Shown: one piece after another, positions 1-8,257 of the stretch
How the letters are laid out: every line of letters begins with the position of its first letter
Position numbering within the stretch: the stretch's first letter is position 1
Assembly (NCBI GenBank): GCA_947465645.1
Contig: CANIBQ010000053.1
Location: forward strand, 1 to 35,541
DNA length: 35,541 nt
DNA from: Acidobacteriota bacterium
GTDB lineage: Bacteria; Acidobacteriota; Vicinamibacteria; Vicinamibacterales; UBA2999
Direction of reading: 5' to 3'
The notes under the pieces: generated by a model
What the model saw: only the letters and a program-made list of their open reading frames with translations
What the model was told of the DNA's origin: nothing
The model's database searches: none
Translations under genes and position numbers: made by a program

Positions 1-2575
1 CTTCGCCAAGGCTACGGCGGTCAGGCGGGATCTCCTCGAGCGGCCTGCCCCGAGCGGAGTCGAGGGGACGAACAACCGTGTTCGCGACGGGGCCAAGCCA
101 GCTCTTGACGTTCTCCCCTGGCAAACACGGGATCACGAGATGGTCACGCGCGCGCGTCAGCGCCACATACAGCAGCCGTCGTCCCTCGGCGTCCTGTTGC
201 AGGGCCTCAGCCTGGGACCGCGCTTCCCATCCTTCAGGCAGAAACTTGCCGATCTTGAGCCAGCCCCGCCTGGCGGCGTGGTCGATGATGCAGTCGCCGG
301 CGGGAAGCTTGTCGGTGAAGAGATCCGCGACGATCACAATGGGGTACTCGAGGCCTTTGGCCTTGTGGACGGTGACAATCTCGACGCTCGCACCAATCGA
401 CTCTCCAACCGGCGAATCCCCTTCGGCCTGGCTGCTGGCCTCTTCGTCCTGCAGGAACCTGACAAACGCGCGCAGCGTAGCGGGCGCGGCGGCTTCGTAC
501 GCGCGCGCGGTCTCGAGCACCTTCCACAGGTTGGCCACCATCTGCGCGCCGGAGGGCTTCATCAGAAACGCCGTCAGCGCGCGCGTCCGCGCGAACAGCT
601 CCTCGATGATTACTGACGGCGATTCAATGCGCCGCAGCCGGTGAAGCCTGGCAAGAAGCTTGAAGACGGGGTCGAACACGTCGCGCTTCGCCACCTCGTC
701 TGCCTGCGGCGCGTTGATGTTCAACACGCCCTTCGTGGACACGAAGTGCAGGAGGTCGGCGTCGCTCACGGCAAAGAACGGCGACCGCAGCGCCTGCACG
801 AGCGACAACCGGTCTGCGGGGTTGTCGATCGCCCGCAGCACGGACGCGAGCGCCCGCACCTCGTCGCGTGCGAAATACTCCTTGCCGCCGACGAGGCGGT
901 AGTTCACCTGCCGGGCACGCAGACGGTCTTCGAACGGCGCGATGAAATCAGGGGTCATCTTGCGAACAAGAATGGCCACGTCTCCCGGTCGTGCCGGCCG
1001 GGTGGCTTTAAGACTCGGGTCGTAGACGGCCCACGGCTTCACCCGCGTGATGTCGTCGATGAACGCGGCAATCATCTCGGCCACGACTGCACGCCTTGCA
1101 TCGACCCGCGTGTCATCCGGCATCTGCTCAGGTGGCACGGTGAGCGCGATCGTGCGCGCGCCCTTCGGATCCACTTCGTCCCGGTACGGCTCAAGGTCGA
1201 TCGGCGCGGGATCGCCAGGCTGCGCAAAGATCTCCTTGAAGCGGTCGTTGACGAACGCAATCACGGACGGCACGGTGCGGAAGTTCGTCGTGAGCGGCAG
1301 CACGGCGCCGCCGCAGCGGAGCACCAGCGCCTTGACGGCCTCGTACACCTGGAGGTCGGCCCGGCGGAACCGATAGATCGACTGCTTCGGATCGCTGACG
1401 ATGAAGAGCTTGCCGGGCAGGAGCTGAATCTGCCGCCAGTCGGCTGCCGGTGGGGCGGACGGATCTTCCGCAAGAAACGCGACGAGCTCGGCCTGCAGCG
1501 GATCGGTATCCTGAAACTCGTCCACGAGGATGCGATCGAACTTCGCCTGAAAGTAGCGCCGCACGGGCACCGACGCGGCGAGCACGTCTCGTGCGCGCAG
1601 CAGGAGATCCTGAAAATCGGCGAGTGCGCCTTCAGCCTTCTGCGTCTCGTACCGCTGCAGGAAACCCAGCAGTCGCTCGCACAACGCCTGGTTGACGTCG
1701 GCGTCTGACCGTTCAACCCACGCCTCCGCCGCTGCCTTCAGGCGCTTGAGCTCGGCCTTCACGTCCACACAGACGGTCTTCGTCTCCCAATTCGATTGGC
1801 TACCCTTGTGCGCCGTAATCCTTACGCGCCGCAGGAACACTTCGAGCGCGGTCCCTGTGAGGCGCCTGGCCTCCCGGATCCGCTCCTCGAGTTCCTGAAT
1901 CATCTGGTAGGCGCCGTCCGACTCGTCCTGGCAGTACTTCTTCTGCTTCTTCAGCGGCCCAAGCGCGGTCTCGAGCTCGGTCAGGAGGGCCGCCGGCTCG
2001 AACGCTTCCGGCACCACAGGCAGGCCGAGCACATCGCGCTCAGCCACCACCCTGCGCGCGGCCTTCTGAAAGTCGGCGATCTGCAGGCCGAGATGCACGG
2101 CCCGCATCAACGCCTCGTCGCCGGCCGTCAGCCTCTCCTCAATCCACCCGTTCCACGCTTCGTCGAACGTCCGCTCGCCCGCGACGTCGGCGACGACAGC
2201 GAAGGATGGGTCGATGCCGGCTTCAAAAGGACGCTCGCGCAGCAGGGCCGACGCGAAGGCGTGGATGGTGGAAACGTTCGCGCGCTCGAGATCGATGACA
2301 GCGCGTGAGAGCCGCGTGGCCTCGTCTGGTGATGCGGTTTCCAGACGCTCCTCGAGGGCATCGCGAAGGCGCATCTTCAGTTCACCGGCAGCCGCCTCGG
2401 TAAACGTAATGGCCACGACGCGATCGAGCGTGGCTGTGCCGGTCGTCACGAGGTTGACGAGGCGATCGACGAGCACCGTCGTCTTGCCCGTGCCGGCGCC
2501 GGCTTCGAGCACGAGCGTCGTGGCAAAGTCGGAGCGGACACGAACGCGAACGGCTTCGTCCGGCGGCGCCTTCAT
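1..2575 (-). CDS. addA: AddA-type UvrD/RecB-family helicase-nuclease, 3' end beyond the window
   Basis: The frame is open for 858 codons from ATG at 2575 to the left edge, with no stop, so the gene is cut by the window. In the AddAB/RexAB complex this subunit is the 3'-5' helicase, with a nuclease domain at its C terminus, that resects double-strand breaks. Visible parts: Walker A GAGTGKTT at residues 26-33, ITFTEAAAGELKMR (motif Ia region), STIHAFASALLR, Walker B VDEFQD at about 351-356, VSDPKQSIYRFR (motif III), VHKAKGLEYPIV (motif V) and LLYVALTRARDHL (motif VI) near residue 805. The C-terminal RecB-type nuclease domain would lie outside the window. The start is set by the ATGA overlap with the Fic gene upstream; addB lies just beyond that. 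Long plus-strand frames here are antisense shadows. High confidence in the family; addA rather than another UvrD paralogue rests on the adjacent addB. Confidence 0.93.
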   Translation of the reverse strand, partial: MKAPPDEAVRVRVRSDFATTLVLEAGAGTGKTTVLVDRLVNLVTTGTATLDRVVAITFTEAAAGELKMRLRDALEERLETASPDEATRLSRAVIDLERANVSTIHAFASALLRERPFEAGIDPSFAVVADVAGERTFDEAWNGWIEERLTAGDEALMRAVHLGLQIADFQKAARRVVAERDVLGLPVVPEAFEPAALLTELETALGPLKKQKKYCQDESDGAYQMIQELEERIREARRLTGTALEVFLRRVRITAHKGSQSNWETKTVCVDVKAELKRLKAAAEAWVERSDADVNQALCERLLGFLQRYETQKAEGALADFQDLLLRARDVLAASVPVRRYFQAKFDRILVDEFQDTDPLQAELVAFLAEDPSAPPAADWRQIQLLPGKLFIVSDPKQSIYRFRRADLQVYEAVKALVLRCGGAVLPLTTNFRTVPSVIAFVNDRFKEIFAQPGDPAPIDLEPYRDEVDPKGARTIALTVPPEQMPDDTRVDARRAVVAEMIAAFIDDITRVKPWAVYDPSLKATRPARPGDVAILVRKMTPDFIAPFEDRLRARQVNYRLVGGKEYFARDEVRALASVLRAIDNPADRLSLVQALRSPFFAVSDADLLHFVSTKGVLNINAPQADEVAKRDVFDPVFKLLARLHRLRRIESPSVIIEELFARTRALTAFLMKPSGAQMVANLWKVLETARAYEAAAPATLRAFVRFLQDEEASSQAEGDSPVGESIGASVEIVTVHKAKGLEYPIVIVADLFTDKLPAGDCIIDHAARRGWLKIGKFLPEGWEARSQAEALQQDAEGRRLLYVALTRARDHLVIPCLPGENVKSWLGPVANTVVRPLDSARGRPLEEIPPDRRSLGE

Positions 2576-3735
2576 AGCGCCTCCGTCCCTTCGTTCAGCG
2601 TCGACAGGTACTGGTCGTACACGAAGAGCCTGTTGCGGCGCTTGCCCGTCAACTCACGCGCAATCCCGAGCTCGGTGAGCAGATCCATGGCCGACGCCGC
2701 CGCGGGAAAGGAGAGGCCGGTACCGCGGCACGTCTCCGGCATCGACAGGATTGGACGTGCCTTCAAGGCCTCGTGCACGCGTAGCGCGGAGCCGGCCCGG
2801 CGTCCGGTCGGCTCTATGCGGGTCCGATCGGCTTTGAACATGTCGGCCAGCCGCTGCGCCGTTGAGACCGCCCCTTCCGCGGTCTTCTGCACGCCCTCGA
2901 GGAAAAAGGCGAGCCACGCTTCCCAGTCGCCCGTCCGTCGAACCTCGTCGAGCAGCTCGTAGTACCGGGCGCGGTTCTGCTTGAAGTAGAGGCTCAGGTA
3001 GAGCAGCGGCTCCTGAATCACGCCCGCGTGGCAGAGCAGAAACGTGATCAACAAGCGGCCAACACGCCCGTTGCCGTCGAGGAATGGGTGGATCGTCTCA
3101 AACTGCACGTGGGCAAGTCCGGCGCGCAGCAGCACGGGCAGGCCGTCCTGTTCGGCGTGCAGAAAGCGTTCGAGGGCCGCCATGGCATCGGGCACGAGGT
3201 GAGGCGGCGGCGGGACGAACCTCGCGTTGCCAGGACGCGTCCCGCCAATCCAGTTCTGGGATCGCCGAAACTCCCCCGGATCCTTGTCACTGCCTCGTCC
3301 GCGCGCCATGAGCGCGCCGTGGATTTCACGGATGAGGCGACTGGATAGCGGGAATCCACCTCTCAGGCGCGCCAGCCCATGCTCCATCGCGGCGACGTAG
3401 TTGGAGACTTCCACGACATCATCAAGGGGAACGCCCGGCACCTCGTCCAGCTCGAAGAGCAACAGGTCCGAGAGTGATGATTGGGTCCCCTCTATTTGCG
3501 AGGACAGCACCGCCTCCTTGCGTACGTAGGTGTACAGAAAGAGCGCCTTGTCGGGCAGCAGCGCTGACGCCCCGTCGAGGCGACCCAGGGCAAGGACCGC
3601 ACGCTCGGCCGCCTGCTGAAGTGCTCCGTCCAGGGCGAGCGGGGGCTCGGGTGGCAGCGGGCTCGGAACGAACGCCCGAACCTGCTCGCCCCCAACGCTG
3701 GTCGACTCATAACGACCCGTTTCGCCCCTCTGCAC
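2572..3735 (-). CDS. Fic-domain protein with class II inhibitory helix and C-terminal winged helix
   Basis: The 387-aa protein carries the complete Fic active site HPFLDGNGRVGR at residues 216-227. Fic enzymes usually transfer AMP, or another nucleotide-derived group, to a target side chain; His216 would be the catalytic base. An N-terminal S-x-x-x-E-G motif (Ser78, Glu82, Gly83) matches the inhibitory helix of self-restrained (class II) Fic proteins. Residues from about 315 on look like a winged-helix DNA-binding domain. The GTG start at 3735 is supported by AGGAGG seven bases upstream. Its stop overlaps the addA ATG (ATGA), and addB ends 112 bp upstream, so it sits between the two repair subunits. 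The target is not visible in the sequence. A 126-bp copy of the active-site segment occurs at 8063-8188. Confidence 0.92.
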   Translation of the reverse strand: MQRGETGRYESTSVGGEQVRAFVPSPLPPEPPLALDGALQQAAERAVLALGRLDGASALLPDKALFLYTYVRKEAVLSSQIEGTQSSLSDLLLFELDEVPGVPLDDVVEVSNYVAAMEHGLARLRGGFPLSSRLIREIHGALMARGRGSDKDPGEFRRSQNWIGGTRPGNARFVPPPPHLVPDAMAALERFLHAEQDGLPVLLRAGLAHVQFETIHPFLDGNGRVGRLLITFLLCHAGVIQEPLLYLSLYFKQNRARYYELLDEVRRTGDWEAWLAFFLEGVQKTAEGAVSTAQRLADMFKADRTRIEPTGRRAGSALRVHEALKARPILSMPETCRGTGLSFPAAASAMDLLTELGIARELTGKRRNRLFVYDQYLSTLNEGTEAL

Positions 3736-3847
3736 CGACCGGCCTCCTGCTCATGAACACTGAATAGCGACAAACACTATTAATACTTCGACCACTAAGT
3801 TTAACTAGTGGACCAATTCGGCGACAATCTCTTCTTCTTGCCGCACT
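3736..3847 (-). promoter_or_regulatory. AT-rich leader of the fic-addA pair with an inverted repeat
   Basis: This 112-bp gap between addB and fic is much richer in A and T than its surroundings. CCACTA at 3792-3797 and TAGTGG at 3806-3811 form a perfect 6-bp inverted repeat with an 8-bp AT-rich centre. A TATTAAT stretch (minus strand, about 3777-3783) lies between the repeat and the fic start. The leader could hold a separate promoter and an operator, perhaps bound by the Fic winged helix, but no convincing -35 box is visible. Confidence 0.4.
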
Positions 3848-6800
3848 TCACTTGATTTCCCGCATCTGGTAGAACGCCGCGAGGCGCGGGTCGCCCTTCT
3901 TGCGGGCGGCGCGCTGCGCCCGGTTGGGGCCGCAGATGGCCTGGTAGTCGCAATAGTCGCAGTCGTCTGCGACAGGCGCGAATGCGCCCCTGGCCACCGT
4001 GTCGTCGAGCGCGGTGAGCACCTGTTTCAGCGTGTCTCGCGCGATGTCAGTGCCTTCGATGTGCTTCGTCCTGAACCGGCCGAATGAGGTGCTGTAGTAA
4101 TAGCGAGACTCGGTGACCTCGTGTTTCGGGTACGCGGCGCCGGCCGCGAGGACGTAGATGGCGAGCTGAACGTCGCGCCCGCCGCGAAACTCCTCCCCGT
4201 CTTCCCATCTGTACTTGCCGGTCTTGTAATCGATGACGCGGACGCGCCTGGGGCGCGCGGCGACGTCGAGCCGATCCATGAATCCCCTGAACGTCAGCGA
4301 GCGTCCGGGGGCAAACTCGAACGGGATCTCCTCGAACGCCAGCTCGAACTGGTCGGGGGTGAACTCGCCCGTATCCTCGACCTCGCGCTCGAGCAGGTCG
4401 TCGAGGTCGGCGCGCATCTGGTCGCGCGCCGCGTTGACCAGGGCGGGGTGCACGATGCCGCCGACCTCGGTGATCGCGGTGAGCTGCTCGTCCAGCAGTG
4501 TGGCGGCGCGGCGCTTCGCCTTGTCGAGGGCTTCCTGCTTCAGCGGAAGGCTCCCCTTCTTCTTGAGCTCGGCGAACAGCTCGTGGAGCACCGCGTGCAT
4601 CACTGAGCCGCGCTGCATCGGGTCGAGCGCGTAGGTGCGCTCGGGCTCCTCCCACTTCCTGAGCCTTAAGCCGACGTCCAGGAAATGGCGATAGGGACAC
4701 GCCGCCAGGGTTTGCACCCTGCTTGCGGACACCTCGCGGTTCTGCAGCCGGAGCGCTGCGACGGCGTCTCCGCACTCGGCCACGTTCACGAGCCCGTCCC
4801 ACACGGTGAGCTCCGGCATCCACGAGGAACGTTCGGCGTCGAATGCGCGCGCCACGTTGGGTGCTTCATCCAGAAGGTGTCGCGCTGCCCCCTTCTCCGC
4901 CGACGCGACGAGGGCCAGGTCACGCTCGAGCAGATCGACGGCGGTCTGCGGATTCTTCGGATAGGGCCGACCGAGCGACGTCTCGCCAGCGGAGGCGAGC
5001 CGAGCCAGGTCTTCCGCCGAGACGCGTGCGCCAGTCGCTGCCCTGGCGGCGCGCAGGAGAAACGATGACGGCACGCGCTCGCGGCCGGATTGACCGTCCA
5101 CGCGGGGATACGACAGCACGAGCCGCTCACCCGCCGCGCCACACGCCTCGACGAACTCGACCCGCTCCTGTTCCTGGTCATCGGCGGTCGTCCGAAGCGC
5201 GACTGAGAGCGCCTCGCGCTCCTCGTCGAGCAGCAGCGGGTCGGGGCGCGCCACGGACGGGAAGCGTCGCTCGACCATGCCGGGCACGAACACGACGCGG
5301 AAGCGAAGCCCGCCGGCGACGCTCGTCGGTCCGACGAACACACGGCCCTCTGCGAGCGACCCTTCGGTGTAGACCTGCGTGGCGATCAAGTCGCGGACGC
5401 GCGCCAGGAACTGCTGGCGCGTCGGCGTCGGTGCGAAGCGGTCCATTGGTGCAAGGACGCGCTCGAGACGCTCAGCCGTCTTTTCTCCGCGCTCGATCCA
5501 GCGGCCCAACAGCCCCAGCGTGGCCGACAGGAAAGCGCCCCACGAGCCATCGCGCGGAAACGCGGCCAGGTCTGCCGCGAGCCGCTCGACGACCTGGCCC
5601 AGCGCATCAATCAACGCAATCTCGTCGTCGAACTCCCGTTCTTCGGCGCTCTCCCGTGCCTTGGCCAGCCCTGCTCGCCAGGCATCGAGCCCACTGACGA
5701 TGCCGGCCCTGGCCGAGAGGCGGTCCCAACGAGCAGGGCTGATACGGGCATCGGTGCCGAGGAAGTCGCGATACGGAATGCGGGCCGTGGTCAGAAACTC
5801 CGCCACCTGCGCGCGGTCGAGGTCCGCGTCCAGCAGGTCGAGCAACAGGCCGAGCGCACGCGCCGCGGGATCGATGCCTGGCACACCCTCGAGGAAGTAG
5901 GCGGCGATGCCCGCGCGGTCAAACGCCGACGCCAGATGCGTGGTGTACGCGCCCGGCTCACGCATCAGCACCGCCATGTCCTGAAAGCGCACGCCGCGCG
6001 CCGCCTCTTCGAGCACCAATCGTGCGATCTCCACCCCTTCCAGGGACTCACCAGGCGCCGAGAGGAAGCGAACCGAGCTGTCGAGCGGCGCGGGTTGTCC
6101 CGGCGCGCTTTCGGCAAAGAGTGAGCTTTGCACTCGCGACAGCGAACTGCCGGCCTGCCACTGCCCTTCGACCGATTCGAATGAGAGGCCTGCGCGTACG
6201 CCGAAGGCGGCTCTCGCGGCGTCTCGGCGTGGCGCGATGCCGGCGCGTTCGTTCATCGTCAGCCACGCGAACGGGTGCGTCGCCGCAAGACGGGTGAGGA
6301 GCGCTTCAAGTCCGCGAGACTCCGGGGCCTCTCCGATGAACACCACGCCGGCGCCGTCCGCGGTTGGCAGCAGCGCCGCCGCACGCCGGTAGAGCGTCTC
6401 GCGATCGATCGACTGTGCCGAGGCGAGCGTGGCCTGGTGGCTATGCGCGATGCGCGCGAGCACGCGCACTTTCTCGCCGTCTGGCGCCTTCGGGGCGTAC
6501 GCGTCGAGCGCGGCCGGCGTGACGTCGCCTGCTGCGATATCGCGGAGCGTGCGGAGCGCGGCCGGCGCAAACCCCGGCATCGGTACCGCCTGCTTCAAGT
6601 AGTCGGGTGTAGACGCGTCGGCAACGGCTGCCGCCGCGGCATTCAGGACAATCGCGAGGTCGACTTCCTCAGGAACCGGCAGCAGACCCGCGCCGAGGCT
6701 CTCGCGTGCAGCCACGCTCCATGCAAACTCGTGCGGCAGCTCCACGTTGATGGCCAGGTACCCGGTGTCCGCGAAGAGCGCTCGCGAGAGCAGCGTGCCC

Positions 6801-6925
6801 AGGACGTGATTGGGCACGACGATGTGGATTGGGAGAAACGGGTCGGCCGCGCGGAACGTGCGCACGGCCGCCTCGACCCTCACGACCAGCGCGGGCAGTA
6901 CCGACCACGGCGCGAACTGCTTCAT
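3848..6925 (-). CDS. addB: AddB-type ATP-dependent nuclease subunit with 4Fe-4S cluster
   Basis: About 1025 aa. It has a degenerate helicase-like N-terminal part and a C-terminal PD-(D/E)xK nuclease domain with VIDYKTGKY (Asp899, Lys901, numbered from ATG at 6925). Four cysteines, Cys743 (CPYRHF) and Cys989-x2-Cys992-x5-Cys998, reproduce the C...CxxCxxxxxC pattern that binds a 4Fe-4S cluster around the AddB nuclease domain. It would form the second subunit of the break-resecting helicase-nuclease with AddA. The frame is open upstream to a TTG at 6994, but the ATG at 6925 (MKQFAPWSV) starts where the ordered protein begins. It is upstream of, and co-directional with, fic and addA. The Walker A motif expected of an active ATPase is not evident. 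Confidence 0.9.
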   Translation of the reverse strand: MKQFAPWSVLPALVVRVEAAVRTFRAADPFLPIHIVVPNHVLGTLLSRALFADTGYLAINVELPHEFAWSVAARESLGAGLLPVPEEVDLAIVLNAAAAAVADASTPDYLKQAVPMPGFAPAALRTLRDIAAGDVTPAALDAYAPKAPDGEKVRVLARIAHSHQATLASAQSIDRETLYRRAAALLPTADGAGVVFIGEAPESRGLEALLTRLAATHPFAWLTMNERAGIAPRRDAARAAFGVRAGLSFESVEGQWQAGSSLSRVQSSLFAESAPGQPAPLDSSVRFLSAPGESLEGVEIARLVLEEAARGVRFQDMAVLMREPGAYTTHLASAFDRAGIAAYFLEGVPGIDPAARALGLLLDLLDADLDRAQVAEFLTTARIPYRDFLGTDARISPARWDRLSARAGIVSGLDAWRAGLAKARESAEEREFDDEIALIDALGQVVERLAADLAAFPRDGSWGAFLSATLGLLGRWIERGEKTAERLERVLAPMDRFAPTPTRQQFLARVRDLIATQVYTEGSLAEGRVFVGPTSVAGGLRFRVVFVPGMVERRFPSVARPDPLLLDEEREALSVALRTTADDQEQERVEFVEACGAAGERLVLSYPRVDGQSGRERVPSSFLLRAARAATGARVSAEDLARLASAGETSLGRPYPKNPQTAVDLLERDLALVASAEKGAARHLLDEAPNVARAFDAERSSWMPELTVWDGLVNVAECGDAVAALRLQNREVSASRVQTLAACPYRHFLDVGLRLRKWEEPERTYALDPMQRGSVMHAVLHELFAELKKKGSLPLKQEALDKAKRRAATLLDEQLTAITEVGGIVHPALVNAARDQMRADLDDLLEREVEDTGEFTPDQFELAFEEIPFEFAPGRSLTFRGFMDRLDVAARPRRVRVIDYKTGKYRWEDGEEFRGGRDVQLAIYVLAAGAAYPKHEVTESRYYYSTSFGRFRTKHIEGTDIARDTLKQVLTALDDTVARGAFAPVADDCDYCDYQAICGPNRAQRAARKKGDPRLAAFYQMREIK

Positions 6926-6997
6926 GGAAACCGCCGTGAGTCTACCTTGCCGGAGAAGTCCCAGCTGATGCGCATTCGCGTCCGACGCTGACAAAGA

Positions 6998-7312
6998 TCA
7001 GGGCATCGCCACGGCCCGGCACTGAAGGTGATCGAGCATCCGTTGCCGATGCGCGACCTGCCGGCCGTCCAGCATCCGTTCACCTGAGGGTACAAACGAG
7101 CCGAGCGGCGACCGCATGGGCGGCCTCGCCGATTCGGTCAGCCGGCGAGCGCGCGTGCGGTCAATCTCGCGGCGGTAGCACTCGAAGCAGAGCGTGTGGT
7201 CGCGGTTGGCGCGGACTCGCCCGCGATATCTGAATCTGGCTTTGCGCGCCTGGCACGCCGCGCACAAGACCCTGGCGCGCTTCAACCGTCGCTGGCGTTC
7301 GCGGCTCGACAT
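6998..7312 (-). CDS. Small zinc-ribbon-like protein (two CxxC pairs), function unknown
   Basis: A 104-aa basic protein beginning MSSRERQRRLKRAR. It has CAAC followed about 25 residues later by CFEC, a four-cysteine zinc-binding arrangement flanked by arginine-rich stretches, which suggests nucleic-acid binding. GGAGG lies six bases before the ATG at 7312; an ATG at 7318 abuts the GGAGG and the longer frame to 7435 has no such support. The stop is about 70 bp upstream of the addB start, so it could be cotranscribed with addB. I recognise the pattern as typical of small acidobacterial hypothetical proteins but know of no assigned function. Confidence 0.72.
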   Translation of the reverse strand: MSSRERQRRLKRARVLCAACQARKARFRYRGRVRANRDHTLCFECYRREIDRTRARRLTESARPPMRSPLGSFVPSGERMLDGRQVAHRQRMLDHLQCRAVAMP

Positions 7313-7599
7313 CGGCATCCTCCAGACCGGTTCAGGCCGGCACCTGTCCTCGATGCGAGCAGGATAGGTGGTGAGCCTGACAGGCCAGGTCATACGCCAG
7401 ATGTTCGCCCGCGGCCGTCCGGCGCGCGGATCCATGCCGGGTTCGGTCTCATCTCAGGGCGAGAATCCGGACAGCCCCTTCGAGCTCGATTCGGCCAGGG
7501 GCCACCTCTTTTGCCGGGCCGACACGCGTCCCGTTGTCGTATCCGCAGGCCGCCATCCTCGTGGCGTTCGTGTCGAACGGCGGCGTGGTCATCTTTGAA
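7313..7599. other. Intergenic stretch, nothing recognised
   Basis: About 290 bp between the zinc-ribbon gene and the truncated PemK-like toxin. No frame on either strand gives a recognisable protein, and no tRNA-like arms or clear promoter were seen. It may hold the missing 3' part of the toxin gene in decayed form. Confidence 0.4.
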
Positions 7600-7806
7600 T
7601 CAGCACACTCGCGTTCGCGCTCTGCCTGCCGTGGGATCCAATTCGACGGCCCCTGCGTCTCCGTACGGCTTGCTCGTGATCTGACAGAGGATGCGATCGC
7701 CGCGACCGGCGTCGGCGAGCACCACCGCAGGCCGCAACTTGGACTTAGACAGGTCGGAGAACGGGAATCTGACGAGGACGATAGCGCCTACTGCAGGTAG
7801 GACCAC
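7600..7806 (-). pseudogene. PemK/MazF-family toxin, truncated at the C terminus
   Basis: The 68-codon frame matches the front half of PemK/MazF ribonuclease toxins: GAIVLVRFPFSDL, then RPAVVLADAG, then ILCQITSKPYGD. Family members usually run to about 110 residues and continue with a strand around SYARPGKLF. Here the frame leaves the family after AVELDP and stops. The GTG start at 7806 overlaps the end of the antitoxin gene by 19 bp, the usual type II toxin-antitoxin layout. A deletion or frame change near 7620 most likely inactivated it. A short functional variant is less likely because conserved C-terminal strands are gone. Confidence 0.7.
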
Positions 7807-8000
7807 GCCTCATCCTCTTCCGGGCGATTCCAATCCTCGCCAAGCGCCTCTTCGCTCAGAAGCGCAGTCTCTGGGGCCTGTTCGACAGGGCTCTCCTCGA
7901 GGATGGTCACGAGCGCGCGGCGAGCAGTACCTGGATGGATGGGCTCGAGAAGCCTGACATTCCCCTGCTCATCGATAACGGCTTCAACTGTCTTGATCAT
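7788..8000 (-). CDS. Antitoxin partner of the PemK/MazF-like toxin
   Basis: A 70-aa acidic protein, MIKTVEAVIDEQGNVRLLEP at the front and EEALGEDWNRPEEDEAWSYL at the end. The short beta-strand N terminus and acidic C-terminal tail fit a small antitoxin that binds DNA or its partner at the front and wraps the toxin with the tail. It overlaps the toxin gene by 19 bp, which implies coupled translation. AAGGA lies just before the ATG. The gene looks intact although its toxin is cut short, so it may now be an orphan antitoxin. Confidence 0.72.
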   Translation of the reverse strand: MIKTVEAVIDEQGNVRLLEPIHPGTARRALVTILEESPVEQAPETALLSEEALGEDWNRPEEDEAWSYLQ

Positions 8001-8062
8001 GTCCTTGCCTGTGGCGTGTCTACCGACCCTGAGCGTGACTCAGCGTCGCACCCCGATGGTAC

Positions 8063-8188
8063 AGCAGCGGCTCCTGAATCACGCCCGCGTGGCAGAGCAG
8101 GAACGTGATCAACAAGCGGCCAACACGCCCGTTGCCATCGAGGAATGGGTGGATCGTCTCACACTGCACGTGGGCAAGTCCGGCGCGC
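8063..8188 (-). pseudogene. Duplicated fragment of the Fic active-site region
   Basis: These 126 bp match 3002-3127 with 123 identities by my alignment (differences at 8101, 8137 and 8162). The fragment encodes the HPFLDGNGRVGR loop and about 28 residues after it, then the sequence changes abruptly at both ends. An 81-codon frame (8020-8265) runs through it, but its ends do not resemble Fic, so I treat it as a relic. It has the same orientation as the intact gene 5.06 kb away and so forms a direct repeat with it. Confidence 0.85.
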
Positions 8189-8257
8189 GCGGATCCATCG
8201 CCCCGCGACGGGAGTGCGATACGCTTCGCACCAGAGCCCACGACGCAACATGAATCC

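Noticed and set aside
641..1708. A 355-codon plus-strand frame
   Set aside because: It is antisense to addA, whose minus frame has all helicase motifs and stays open to the window edge. The plus frame has no recognisable motif.
1..6925. addAB-fic as a phage-defence island by itself
   Set aside because: AddAB is a housekeeping repair system; without conservation data the Fic insertion alone does not show defence, so it is reported only as a finding.
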